Below, piece after piece: positions 6,811 through 15,518 of a DNA stretch of 64,000 nt. The translations under genes were made by a program, and so were the position numbers. The notes under the pieces are model-generated. The model was not told where the DNA came from and ran no database searches. It saw only the letters and a program-made list of their open reading frames with translations. How positions within the stretch are numbered: position 1 is the first letter of the stretch; every line of letters starts with the position of its first letter. The stretch spans positions 1-64,000 of the forward strand of contig NZ_BMNQ01000003.1 in assembly GCF_014646635.1 (NCBI RefSeq), given 5' to 3'. The stretch comes from Lentibacillus kapialis (lineage in GTDB: Bacteria; Bacillota; Bacilli; Bacillales; Amphibacillaceae).

Positions 6811-8325
6811 ATGAATAAAAAAGTGATTGTGGTTGGCGCCGGCGTAGCTGGTTTGGCAAGCGCAATTCGTTTGCAGCATGCAGGCTATAAAGTGAGAATA
6901 ATTGAAAAAGAGCCCCTCCCCGGGGGTAAAATGCATCGAATTGAGCAAGATGGCTATCAGTTCGATTTAGGTCCTACACTTGTTATGATGCCGGATTTAT
7001 ACAAAGAGGTCTTTGAGTTATGCGGACGTGATCCAGATGATTATATTCCAATGAAAAAATTGGATCCCATGTACAGGGTTTATTTTCATGATGACACGGA
7101 GCGCCCATATGATATCTCTTCTGATTTGACAACCTTAATAAAAACTATAGAGCAAATCAGCGAGGAAGATGCGGAAGGTTTTCTTGACTACCTGCAGGAA
7201 ATATACAAACGGTTTTCTGTTGCAAAAAATTATTTTATCCAACGTCCGTTTCGCAGTCAGACAGACTTTTATACCCCTTTTATGTTAAAACAGGCAATGA
7301 AGTTGAAAACTTTGGACAACGCTGATCATTTTATCAGTAAATATATAAAACATGAACGGCTGAAACAAATGATCAGTTTTCAAACCTTGTATATAGGGGT
7401 TTCACCGTACAGCGGTCCTTCGTTATATACGATGATTCCGATGATCGAATTTTTATATGGTGTTTGGTTTATAAAGGGCGGGATGCACACTATGGCAAAA
7501 GCAATGGAAAAATTGTTTTTGGAGTTGGGCGGTGATATCCATTACAACACCAATGTAGAGGAAATATGTATAGAAAATGGCCAAGCTACTGGTGTTCATG
7601 CCAATGGCAAAAAAGAGGCATCGGATTTTATTATGTGTAATGCTGATTTTCCATTCGCCATGAAGCACCTTGTTAAGAAAACGGAAGCAAAAGGAAAATA
7701 CACAGATAAAAAGATAGACAACATGAAATACTCTTGTTCCTGTTTTTTATTGTACTTGGGAATGAATCGTAAATATGAAGAAATCGAGCATGTTCATAAT
7801 TTTGTTTTTAATGAAGAATTGGACAAGAATTTGAATGATATATTTGAAGGCAACAGGCTGAAGACCGGTTCTTTTTATATATACATTGCATCAAAAATGG
7901 ATCCTTCCATGGCGCCAAATGGAAAAGATGGCATATACATATTGCTGCCTGTATCCGACTTATCTACAGCAAAGTATGAATGGAACGAAGAAACAATTCA
8001 CTATTATCGAAACTATATTCTGGATTCTATGAAAAGAATTAAAGGATTCGAAAAAGTTGACCAGGAGATTGTTACAGAAACCTATATGACTCCAAAAGAT
8101 TTTGAAAGCAAATTTAACGCCTATAATGGTGCCTGTTTCGGGCTACAGCCAACGCTTTCACAAAGTAACCATTTGCGACCTCAAAGTAAAGCAACTCATT
8201 GTAAAAATTTGTATTTCACTGGAAGTAGTACACATCCAGGTGCAGGGGTTCCCATCGTACTGCTGTCTGCCAAAATTGCTGCACAAGAATTAATTCATGA
8301 TGATCAGGGAATCAACTACCAATAA
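6811..8325 (+). CDS. crtN: CrtN, 4,4'-diapophytoene desaturase (first copy)
   Basis: This 504-residue FAD-dependent desaturase introduces double bases into C30 4,4'-diapophytoene to give yellow diaponeurosporene or diapolycopene. The N-terminal dinucleotide motif VVGAGVAGLAS is at residues 6-16. The carotene-desaturase signature near the C-terminus is FTGSSTHPGAGVPIVL. Conserved blocks such as GPTLVMMPDLYKEVF and SFQTLYIGVSPYSGPS match S. aureus CrtN closely. AAGGAG precedes ATG 6811. It is the first gene of the operon driven by the TGTACA-containing promoter. A second copy, about three quarters identical by eye, lies at 12728. The two may share or divide desaturation steps. Confidence 0.95.
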   Translation: MNKKVIVVGAGVAGLASAIRLQHAGYKVRIIEKEPLPGGKMHRIEQDGYQFDLGPTLVMMPDLYKEVFELCGRDPDDYIPMKKLDPMYRVYFHDDTERPYDISSDLTTLIKTIEQISEEDAEGFLDYLQEIYKRFSVAKNYFIQRPFRSQTDFYTPFMLKQAMKLKTLDNADHFISKYIKHERLKQMISFQTLYIGVSPYSGPSLYTMIPMIEFLYGVWFIKGGMHTMAKAMEKLFLELGGDIHYNTNVEEICIENGQATGVHANGKKEASDFIMCNADFPFAMKHLVKKTEAKGKYTDKKIDNMKYSCSCFLLYLGMNRKYEEIEHVHNFVFNEELDKNLNDIFEGNRLKTGSFYIYIASKMDPSMAPNGKDGIYILLPVSDLSTAKYEWNEETIHYYRNYILDSMKRIKGFEKVDQEIVTETYMTPKDFESKFNAYNGACFGLQPTLSQSNHLRPQSKATHCKNLYFTGSSTHPGAGVPIVLLSAKIAAQELIHDDQGINYQ

Positions 8326-8341
8326 TTAGGGAGGTATTTTT

Positions 8342-9202
8342 ATGCACTCCAGGCAAACGGAAGCAGACTTTTATTTTTGTAAACAGATAATACGAAGTCG
8401 GTCCAAAAGCTTTTACTATGCTTTTTCAAAACTTCCTTTCGAAAAAGCAAATGCTGTCTATGCTATATATGCTTTTTGCCGAATTGCTGATGACTGCGCT
8501 GATGGCAATCATTCACAATTAAGAAAGCAACAGCTTCTGAAACAATTAAAAAGAGAACTGGATCTATTTGAAAAGCAGAATGAGATCGATAAACCCTTAT
8601 GGCGCGCACTCCGGCAAGTATTTGATGACTATGATATGGAAATTCAGCCATTTTTTGATCAGCTGACTGGACAAGCAATGGATGCAGATTTCACCATGCC
8701 GCAAACTATGCATGAACTGGAACAATACAGTTATTACGTTGCCGGGTCTGTCGGTTTGATGTTACTTCCTGTGATTGCTTCTAAAAATGCAGCCGATTTA
8801 CGTGCGGCAGCAATTGATCTCGGTACTGCGATGCAGTTAACAAATATTCTTCGTGATGTAGGGGAAGATTTTCACCAAAAACAGCGTATCTATTTGCCAC
8901 AAGATGAATTAGACTATTTTCATTATGCTCAGCAGGAATTGCAAAGCGGTGCTGTTACTAAACAATTTATTAGCTTGTGGGAAAAATTGGCCGTTCGTGC
9001 AGAACACTTATATGACAGCTTTTTGCATAACATCAGCCAATTTGACCCTGACAGCCGTATACCTGTTTCGCTATCTGTTCAAGTTTATAGAGGAATACTA
9101 GACGCAGTTAGAAATAACGGATATGATTGTTTATCCAAACGAAATTATGTTTCCAAAGATAGAATGAAGGAAATCAGTACTACTATCAGCAGTTACTCTT
9201 AA
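8342..9202 (+). CDS. crtM: CrtM, dehydrosqualene (4,4'-diapophytoene) synthase
   Basis: The 286-residue protein is a squalene/phytoene synthase family enzyme. It condenses two farnesyl diphosphates to the C30 carotenoid precursor dehydrosqualene. The two magnesium-binding aspartate motifs are visible: DDCAD at residues 50-54 and DVGED near residue 172, the latter following MQLTNILR. Length agrees with S. aureus CrtM (287). GGGAGGT precedes ATG 8342, and only 16 bases separate it from crtN, so the two are clearly in one operon. This is the committing step of the pathway encoded here. Confidence 0.96.
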   Translation: MHSRQTEADFYFCKQIIRSRSKSFYYAFSKLPFEKANAVYAIYAFCRIADDCADGNHSQLRKQQLLKQLKRELDLFEKQNEIDKPLWRALRQVFDDYDMEIQPFFDQLTGQAMDADFTMPQTMHELEQYSYYVAGSVGLMLLPVIASKNAADLRAAAIDLGTAMQLTNILRDVGEDFHQKQRIYLPQDELDYFHYAQQELQSGAVTKQFISLWEKLAVRAEHLYDSFLHNISQFDPDSRIPVSLSVQVYRGILDAVRNNGYDCLSKRNYVSKDRMKEISTTISSYS

Positions 9203-9222
9203 CTTTAAAGGAGTTGTGTGAA

Positions 9223-10713
9223 GTGCCGAGAAAAAGCATACTAATCATCGGCGGAGGACTCGGTGGACTGTCTGCTGCCATTTCCCTCGCGCAAAACGGA
9301 TATAATGTATCTTTATATGAGAAAAATAATCACTTAGGTGGAAAATTAAACCGTCTGGAGCAGGATGGTTTTGGTTTTGACCTTGGCCCATCTATTTTGA
9401 CGATGCCGAAAGTATTTGAAACACTTTTTGCTGCAAGTGGAAAAAACATGAAGGATTATGTTCCAACTACGAAGTTAAACCATCAATGGCGTTCCTTTTT
9501 TCCTGAGGGCAATGTTATTGATCTGTATGAAGATTTAAAAGAAATGCAGGAAAAAAATCCATCACTAAAAAAACGAGATTTTAAACAATATCAAAAACTA
9601 CTTAGATATTCGAAAAAACTTTATGATATGACTGAAAAGAGTTACTTTAAGGGTGCTGATAACACGAAAGACATTCTGAAGCATCATGGAATGTTCAGTG
9701 CTTTGAAAGACTTTGATTTATTCTCAACGGTGCACCAATCCATTGAAAAGCGGATCAGCAATAAGCAATTACAGGATATGCTCGCTTATTTCGTCAAATA
9801 TGTCGGTTCGTCCCCGTACGATGCACCCGCCGTGTTGAATATGATGATATACATGCAGCATGACCAAGGCATATGGTATGTACCCGGTGGAATGGATATT
9901 CTTGCCAATGGTCTTGAACGACTAGCTGAAGAAATTGGCGTGACAATCCACACAGGGAAGGGTATTGCCCAACTCCAAAAAAAGAAAGGTAAAATTACCG
10001 GAGCCATTTTGGAGGATGGTACTAAACTCACCGCAGATTATTACATTTCCAATATGGAAGTTATTCCAGCTTATGAACAACTGCTTCAGGAAAAAAAACA
10101 TTATGTAAAAAAATTAAAAAAGAAATTCGAGCCGGCTAGTTCTGGACTTATCATGCATTTGGGGGTGAAGAAAAATTATCCTCAACTTGCCCACCACAAT
10201 TTCTTCTTTGCAAAAAATATGAAACGGCAAATGAATAAAATCTTTCATCGTCATGAGTTGCCTGATGACCCGGTTATCTATCTTGTGAGTGTAAACAAAA
10301 CAGACTCAGGACAGGCTCCACCAGGATACGAGAATTTAAAAGTGCTTCCCCATATTCCATATATTCAGGATAAACCTTTTACACCAGAAGACTATGATCG
10401 ATTTGCAGAGCAGGTACTTGTCAAACTAGAAAAAATGGGTTTAGAAGATTTACGGGAAAGTATTGTAACAAAAGACGTATGGACACCGGAGGATATTCAG
10501 CGAGTGTATGGATCTGACCGCGGTGCTATTTATGGAACTTTATCGAATCGCAAAAAAAATAAAGGGTTTAAACATTCAAAACAAAGTGAACGCTATGACA
10601 ATCTTTATTTTGTCGGAGGTACGGTTAATCCCGGAGGGGGGATGCCAATGGTTACATTAAGCGGACAGCAGGTATCTGATAAAATTGTCCAAAGGGATTT
10701 GAAACATGGGTGA
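9223..10713 (+). CDS. crtP: CrtP, 4,4'-diaponeurosporene oxygenase
   Basis: The 496-residue protein is of the CrtN fold but clearly of the CrtP type. It oxidises a terminal methyl group of the C30 carotenoid to an aldehyde. Blocks such as GGGLGGLSAAISLAQNGY (residues near 9-26), DGFGFDLGPSILTMP, LAHHNFFF and VNPGGGMPMVTLSGQQV match S. aureus CrtP (497 residues). GTG 9223 is preferred because GGAG at 9210-9213 is nine bases upstream; TTG 9214 would abut that site. Its 3' end overlaps aldH by eight bases. It follows crtM by 20 bases. Confidence 0.95.
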   Translation: MPRKSILIIGGGLGGLSAAISLAQNGYNVSLYEKNNHLGGKLNRLEQDGFGFDLGPSILTMPKVFETLFAASGKNMKDYVPTTKLNHQWRSFFPEGNVIDLYEDLKEMQEKNPSLKKRDFKQYQKLLRYSKKLYDMTEKSYFKGADNTKDILKHHGMFSALKDFDLFSTVHQSIEKRISNKQLQDMLAYFVKYVGSSPYDAPAVLNMMIYMQHDQGIWYVPGGMDILANGLERLAEEIGVTIHTGKGIAQLQKKKGKITGAILEDGTKLTADYYISNMEVIPAYEQLLQEKKHYVKKLKKKFEPASSGLIMHLGVKKNYPQLAHHNFFFAKNMKRQMNKIFHRHELPDDPVIYLVSVNKTDSGQAPPGYENLKVLPHIPYIQDKPFTPEDYDRFAEQVLVKLEKMGLEDLRESIVTKDVWTPEDIQRVYGSDRGAIYGTLSNRKKNKGFKHSKQSERYDNLYFVGGTVNPGGGMPMVTLSGQQVSDKIVQRDLKHG

Positions 10714-12103
10714 GAATAATAGTCTTGTTTTAGAAGAATTAATTAAAAGACAGCGTACGGATTATTTCAACAATCCCTATCCTTGCGCAGTAAAACGGAA
10801 AAAAACACTTTTAAAACTAAAGAAAATGCTCACAGACCATGAGGAGGATTGGATAAAAGCACTTGTAACCGATACCGAAAGGGCGTCATTTGAAGGCTAT
10901 GCTTTTGAAATAGCAGTCTTATTAAATGAAATTGACTACCAATGCAGGAATCTACATAGGTGGATGAAACCTGACCGCTCTTGGCATCTTAAATTAGGAT
11001 ATGTGGAGGCAATTAAAAAAACACAACATCCGTATGGCAGTGTATTAATTATTAGTCCTTGGAATTATCCCCTTCAACTTGCGCTTATGCCTGCAATCAA
11101 TGCAATTGCTGCTGGGAATCGTTGTGTCATCAAACCTTCTGAATATGCTTCTGCAACAAGTAAGCTATTGGAAAAAGTTATCCGACGGTTATTTCCTCCA
11201 GAACAATTGGCAATTGTCACAGGAGATGCACAAACGGCTGAATTTTTGACCACATTGCCTTTTAATCTGATTTTTTTTACAGGAGGTCAGCAGACAGGAA
11301 AAAAAGTGGCACAACAAGCAGCAAGTAAACTTATACCTGCTGTGCTGGAACTCGGAGGGAAAAACCCTTGTATTTTGGATGAAACAGGTTTTTCTGAAGC
11401 TGCAATCAGGGAAATTGTTTGGGGCAAATTCCTCAATGCTGGTCAAACCTGTATTGCGCCAGATACACTCTTTGTACATACATCTGTCTATAAGAGAGTG
11501 TTGCCGGAAATTTCCGCAGCTCTGATTGATTTTTATGGCAAGCATCCCGAAAATAGTAAAGATTATGGAAGGATATGTCATACGGCACACTTTCAAAAAG
11601 TGACTGATTATATTGGTCAAGGGAAGGTGAGGCATGGTGGTAATTATGATCAAAAAAACTTATTCATTGCCCCGACAGTATTGACAGATATTAAACCAGG
11701 GAGCGCCGTTTTGAAAGAAGAAATCTTCGGTCCGGTACTTCCTGTTGTTCCTTACACATATTTAGAAACACTGTTTTCACAGCAATTAATTCAGCGTGAT
11801 GCCCTGACAGCTTATGTTTTTAGCAAACATAAGCAGCATATCCGAATGATGAAACGGTACATGCATTCAACAAGTATCAGTATCAATCAAGTCATCCATC
11901 ACGCTGCCAATCCACATGTTGCTTTTGGTGGAACTGGGCGCAGCGGATACGGCGCATATCATGGCAAAGCAGGTTTTCATGCTTGCAGCTATGACAGGAC
12001 GGATTACAAGGCATATCACTACATGCATGTGCCCGATAAATTCCCGCCTTATTCGGATAAGGATATGCGAATCTTGAAAAGGCTCCGTAAATGGCTGATG
12101 TAA
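10706..12103 (+). CDS. aldH: AldH, 4,4'-diaponeurosporenal dehydrogenase
   Basis: This 465-residue aldehyde dehydrogenase has the usual order of motifs. ISPWNYPLQLALMP forms part of the NAD site, FFTGG and LELGGKNP carry the general-base glutamate, and the catalytic cysteine is C249 in NAGQTCIAPD. In the staphyloxanthin pathway AldH oxidises diaponeurosporenal to diaponeurosporenoic acid, and the position between crtP and crtO makes that role the best reading. Members of this class have a C-terminal extension after FGGTGRSGYG, as seen here. The start ATG 10706 overlaps the crtP stop, with AAAGGG upstream. Confidence 0.92.
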   Translation: MGENNSLVLEELIKRQRTDYFNNPYPCAVKRKKTLLKLKKMLTDHEEDWIKALVTDTERASFEGYAFEIAVLLNEIDYQCRNLHRWMKPDRSWHLKLGYVEAIKKTQHPYGSVLIISPWNYPLQLALMPAINAIAAGNRCVIKPSEYASATSKLLEKVIRRLFPPEQLAIVTGDAQTAEFLTTLPFNLIFFTGGQQTGKKVAQQAASKLIPAVLELGGKNPCILDETGFSEAAIREIVWGKFLNAGQTCIAPDTLFVHTSVYKRVLPEISAALIDFYGKHPENSKDYGRICHTAHFQKVTDYIGQGKVRHGGNYDQKNLFIAPTVLTDIKPGSAVLKEEIFGPVLPVVPYTYLETLFSQQLIQRDALTAYVFSKHKQHIRMMKRYMHSTSISINQVIHHAANPHVAFGGTGRSGYGAYHGKAGFHACSYDRTDYKAYHYMHVPDKFPPYSDKDMRILKRLRKWLM

Positions 12104-12130
12104 AAAATGAATTTTTTTAGGAGGACCCCC

Positions 12131-12604
12131 ATGCCGCTTATCTCATTACCTGTCATTTGGATTATCGTTATAGACATTTGTGCTTGGACTTTTTTTCACC
12201 TGTTGATTTCAGTCATTTGTTTGAAACTGCCTTTGACAATTTTTCAGGGAAACAACTTTTGGTTTCAAATCTACTCCTGGGAAAAATCAGGTGATTTATG
12301 GCAACGCCTATTTAGGGTAAAAGCATGGAAAAGCAAACTAATCGACGGGACTATTTTTCTTAAAAAAGGTTACGAGAAAAAAGCATTGCATGGCGCCAGT
12401 GTAAAAGACTTGAGGACTTTCGCCGACGAGACCAAACGGGCTGAGTTAACACATTGGCTGTCGATCCTTCCCGCTCCTTTATTTTTTTTATGGAACCCAT
12501 TTTGGGTTGGCTGGGTAATGATTGTATATGCACTTGTGTTCAACCTGCCCATTATAATTGTTCAACGATATAATCGTGGACGTATTACTGAAATTTTATC
12601 TTGA
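12131..12604 (+). CDS. crtO: CrtO, glycosyl-4,4'-diaponeurosporenoate acyltransferase
   Basis: The 157-residue membrane protein has hydrophobic N- and C-terminal segments. Its conserved block ETKRAELTHWLSILP (about residues 98-112) is followed by LPIIIVQRYNRGRITEIL, as in S. aureus CrtO (165 residues). CrtO esterifies the glucose of the carotenoid glycoside with a fatty acid in the final step. ATG 12131 is used because GGAGG lies just upstream; the frame opens earlier at 12107 across that site. It follows aldH by 27 bases. A candidate promoter lies directly after it. Confidence 0.9.
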   Translation: MPLISLPVIWIIVIDICAWTFFHLLISVICLKLPLTIFQGNNFWFQIYSWEKSGDLWQRLFRVKAWKSKLIDGTIFLKKGYEKKALHGASVKDLRTFADETKRAELTHWLSILPAPLFFLWNPFWVGWVMIVYALVFNLPIIIVQRYNRGRITEILS

Positions 12605-12614
12605 ATAAATAAAC

Positions 12615-12643
12615 TTGTATGTAACTGGGGATTCTCTTATATT
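12615..12643 (+). promoter_or_regulatory. Candidate internal promoter ahead of the second crtN
   Basis: TTGTAT at 12615-12620 and TATATT at 12638-12643 are separated by 17 bases. They lie in the 123-base gap between crtO and the second crtN. The gap has no terminator, so crtN2-crtQ could be read both through and from here. Confidence 0.4.
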
Positions 12644-12727
12644 AGCTCATGCTGGTAAAAACAATGGTTATGCAGAAGTAATCTAAAAATAATGACCAAA
12701 CATAGCTTAAGGAAATGAGGGGTATGC

Positions 12728-14254
12728 ATGAACAAGAAAGTGATTGTCATTGGCGCAGGTGTAGCAGGGCTCGCCAGTGCCATAAGACTACAGTATGCTG
12801 GATATCAGGTGGAAATTTATGAAAAGGAATCCACACCTGGCGGAAAAATGAATCGAATTGAAATAGATGGTTATAAATTTGACCTGGGACCAAGCATTGT
12901 TATGATGCCGGAGTTATATCGAGAAATATTTGAGCTTTGTGACCGTAACCCTGATGATTATATTCCAATGGAAAAATTGGATCCTATGTACCGGGTATAC
13001 TTCCGCGATATTCCGGATGAACCTATCGACATCTCCTCAGACTTGACTGAATTGACCAAAACGATTGAATCTATTAGTGAAGAAGATACAGCAGGGTTTT
13101 TTCACTATCTCCATGAAATTTATAAACACTTTATTTTTGCTAAACACAATATTCTTCAACGGCCATTCCGCAAGAAAGAAGATTTTTATAATTTATCTAT
13201 ACTTAAGAAGGCATCAAAACTGAAAATAATGGATACAGCTGATCATTTTATCGGGAGGTACATCAAAAGCGAAAGATTAAAGCAGATTATCGGGTTCCAA
13301 ACTTTGTACATTGGTATTTCTCCGTTTAATGGTCCATCTTTTTATACGATGATACCAATGATTCAATTTTTGTATGGTGTATGGTTCATTAAAGGGGGCA
13401 TGTATACAATGGCATTGTCTATGGAGAAGCTTTTTAAAGAACTTGGTGGTGAAATTTTTTATAACAAGCAAGTGGAGGAAATATCTATCCAAAATCGGAA
13501 AGCGACTGGAATTATTGTCGATGGTAAGAAAGTTTCTGCGGATTTTGTAGTTTGCAACGCCGATTTTCCATATGCCATGAAAAACCTGATAAAAGAGCCT
13601 GCTGCCAAAGGCAAATTTACCGATAAAAAGATTAAACATATGAAATACTCCTGTTCTTGTTTTCTCCTATACCTGGGCATGAACAGGAAGTACGAGGAAA
13701 TTCAACATGTTCATAATTTTGTTTTCAATGAAAAGCTTGAAAAAAACATGCATGATATTTTTGAAGGAAAGAAGTTGGAGCATGCATCCTTTTATGTATA
13801 TATTGCATCGAAAATGGACCCTTCACTAGCACCCGAGGGAAAAGATGGTCTGTATATACTGATGCCAGTATCTAATATTGCTGCAAGCGATTATGAGTGG
13901 GATCAGGAAACAATTAATTATTATCGCAGCTACATTTTAGATACACTAAAAAAAATACGCGGGTTTGAAAATGTTGATCGTGAAATTGTCACTGAAACTT
14001 ACATCACACCGCTGGATTTTGAGTCCAGGTTCAATGCGTATCATGGTTCCAGTTTCGGTTTGCAGCCCACCCTTTCTCAAAGCATGCACCTGCGTCCGCA
14101 GAGCAAGTCATCAGATTGTTCTAATCTGTATTTTACAGGAAGCAGTACACATCCAGGTGCAGGTATACCGATTGTGCTTCTATCAGCCAGGATTGCTGCA
14201 CAGGAACTTATGCATGACGACAAAGAGATTTTATTTGATTATTCAGGTGATTGA
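12728..14254 (+). CDS. CrtN-type diapocarotenoid desaturase (second copy)
   Basis: This 508-residue protein is a full-length paralogue of the crtN product at 6811. It has the same FAD motif (VIGAGVAGLAS), GPSIVMMPELYREIF, GFQTLYIGISPFNGPS and the C-terminal FTGSSTHPGAGIPIVL. Both copies look intact and are about three quarters identical, so they arose by duplication and have both been kept. A division of labour, for example further desaturation toward diapolycopene, is possible, as seen with multiple CrtN proteins in Halobacillus and Planococcus; the actual substrate cannot be read from sequence. GAGGGG lies before ATG 12728. No frame damage is seen. Confidence 0.9.
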   Translation: MNKKVIVIGAGVAGLASAIRLQYAGYQVEIYEKESTPGGKMNRIEIDGYKFDLGPSIVMMPELYREIFELCDRNPDDYIPMEKLDPMYRVYFRDIPDEPIDISSDLTELTKTIESISEEDTAGFFHYLHEIYKHFIFAKHNILQRPFRKKEDFYNLSILKKASKLKIMDTADHFIGRYIKSERLKQIIGFQTLYIGISPFNGPSFYTMIPMIQFLYGVWFIKGGMYTMALSMEKLFKELGGEIFYNKQVEEISIQNRKATGIIVDGKKVSADFVVCNADFPYAMKNLIKEPAAKGKFTDKKIKHMKYSCSCFLLYLGMNRKYEEIQHVHNFVFNEKLEKNMHDIFEGKKLEHASFYVYIASKMDPSLAPEGKDGLYILMPVSNIAASDYEWDQETINYYRSYILDTLKKIRGFENVDREIVTETYITPLDFESRFNAYHGSSFGLQPTLSQSMHLRPQSKSSDCSNLYFTGSSTHPGAGIPIVLLSARIAAQELMHDDKEILFDYSGD

Positions 14255-14318
14255 CGCAGGAGTGGTGTTGTTTGATTTGTATCAGTACGAAAAATTAATG
14301 TTAATGAGGGGCAATAAA

Positions 14319-14376
14319 AGCACAAAATGTACAAATCTTCGAGAGGCAATCTTTCGTAAAGCCAGTTTTCTGTGCT
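14319..14376 (+). ncRNA. Structured leader upstream of crtQ
   Basis: An outer stem pairs AGCACA (14319-14324) with TGTGCT (14371-14376). Inside, CGAGAG (14340-14345) pairs with CTTTCG (14351-14356), followed by TAAAGCCA. The element lies in the 148-base gap before crtQ, some 25 bases from its start codon. The core faintly resembles a class I c-di-GMP riboswitch (ACGCAAAGCC), but the second helical domain is missing. A simple mRNA hairpin is more likely. A TGTACAAA box lies at 14328-14335. Confidence 0.25.
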
Positions 14377-14402
14377 AAATACAATGAAAAAGGAGAAATC
14401 GC

Positions 14403-15518
14403 ATGTCAGTTTCTATAACGATTAATATTATTTTGGGATTTTTCGCAATCATTTTCGGGGTTATCATGTTCTGGTCTTTACCAGTCCCTGCAAACCAAAA
14501 TAAAAATGCTAACTTCCCCTTTTTAACTATTATTATACCCGCAAGAAACGAAGCTGAGAGAATCTCTTCGTTACTGTATTCATTACAGGAACAAAATTTT
14601 CAATCATTCGAAGTATTGGTTGTTGATGACCATTCTATTGATCATACAGTATCTGTTGCAAAAGCTTTTGATATAAAAATTTTACAGAATGAAACAAAAA
14701 GGTATGGAGAAGGAAAATCAATGGCCTGTTGGCAAGGTGTAAGGCATGCAAAAGGAGAGTGGCTGTTATTTTTAGACGCCGATACACAATTCCACAATCC
14801 TGACAGCCTTGAAGATATACTGACTTTCTATCATCGAAAAGGAGCCAGGGGAATAGTATCTTTGCAACCCTTCCATTCGATGCAACACATGTATGAAAAT
14901 CTCTCAGCAATTTTCAACATTATTGTCATAGTGGGAATGAATATATTTACCATTTGGGGACGCCAGTTTAAGACCGCTGGATCGTTTGGTCCTTGTATTT
15001 TATGTAACAGAGACGATTACTTTTTGTCAGGCGGACATAAAAAAATCAGAGGAGCCCTTATGGATGACTTGGCACTGGGACAAGCTTTTCTTGATAAAAA
15101 ATTGCCAGTTTATTGTATGGGCGGTAAGGGAGTTATATCTTTTCGCATGTACCCGGAAGGCTTTAAAAGTCTTGTAGAGGGCTGGTGTAAAAGTTTTGCC
15201 GTCGGTTCAAAATCTACACAACCTGTAATTATGCTAATGATTATCGCTTGGATATCAGGTAGTTTTATAAGCACAGGAGCACTAATATCAGCCATTACAG
15301 TAATGGAGACATTTCCCATCATGCTTACTGGACTGTTATATCTTCTCTATACGGTTCAAACATTGTTGTTTGCCAAAAGATGTGGCAATTTCAGATGGTT
15401 TATTTTCTTCTTCCACCCTATTTTGTTCTCATTTTTCACAGGAATATATATATATTCCTTGTTCAGGGTATATGTTTTGCATTCTGTAAAATGGAAAGAT
15501 CGGAAAATAGACGTTTAA
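14403..15518 (+). CDS. crtQ: CrtQ, 4,4'-diaponeurosporenoate glycosyltransferase
   Basis: The 371-residue family 2 glycosyltransferase opens with a membrane helix. TIIIPARNEAERISSLL (about 42-58), VVDDHSIDHT and the D-x-D motif in FLDADTQF follow. GALMDDLALGQAF and the C-terminal membrane helices match S. aureus CrtQ (375 residues). It attaches glucose to the carboxyl end of the C30 carotenoid acid. GGAGAA precedes ATG 14403. It is the last crt gene, so the whole staphyloxanthin-type set (M, N, P, AldH, Q, O) is present in one stretch, though not in the S. aureus gene order. Confidence 0.93.
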   Translation: MSVSITINIILGFFAIIFGVIMFWSLPVPANQNKNANFPFLTIIIPARNEAERISSLLYSLQEQNFQSFEVLVVDDHSIDHTVSVAKAFDIKILQNETKRYGEGKSMACWQGVRHAKGEWLLFLDADTQFHNPDSLEDILTFYHRKGARGIVSLQPFHSMQHMYENLSAIFNIIVIVGMNIFTIWGRQFKTAGSFGPCILCNRDDYFLSGGHKKIRGALMDDLALGQAFLDKKLPVYCMGGKGVISFRMYPEGFKSLVEGWCKSFAVGSKSTQPVIMLMIIAWISGSFISTGALISAITVMETFPIMLTGLLYLLYTVQTLLFAKRCGNFRWFIFFFHPILFSFFTGIYIYSLFRVYVLHSVKWKDRKIDV

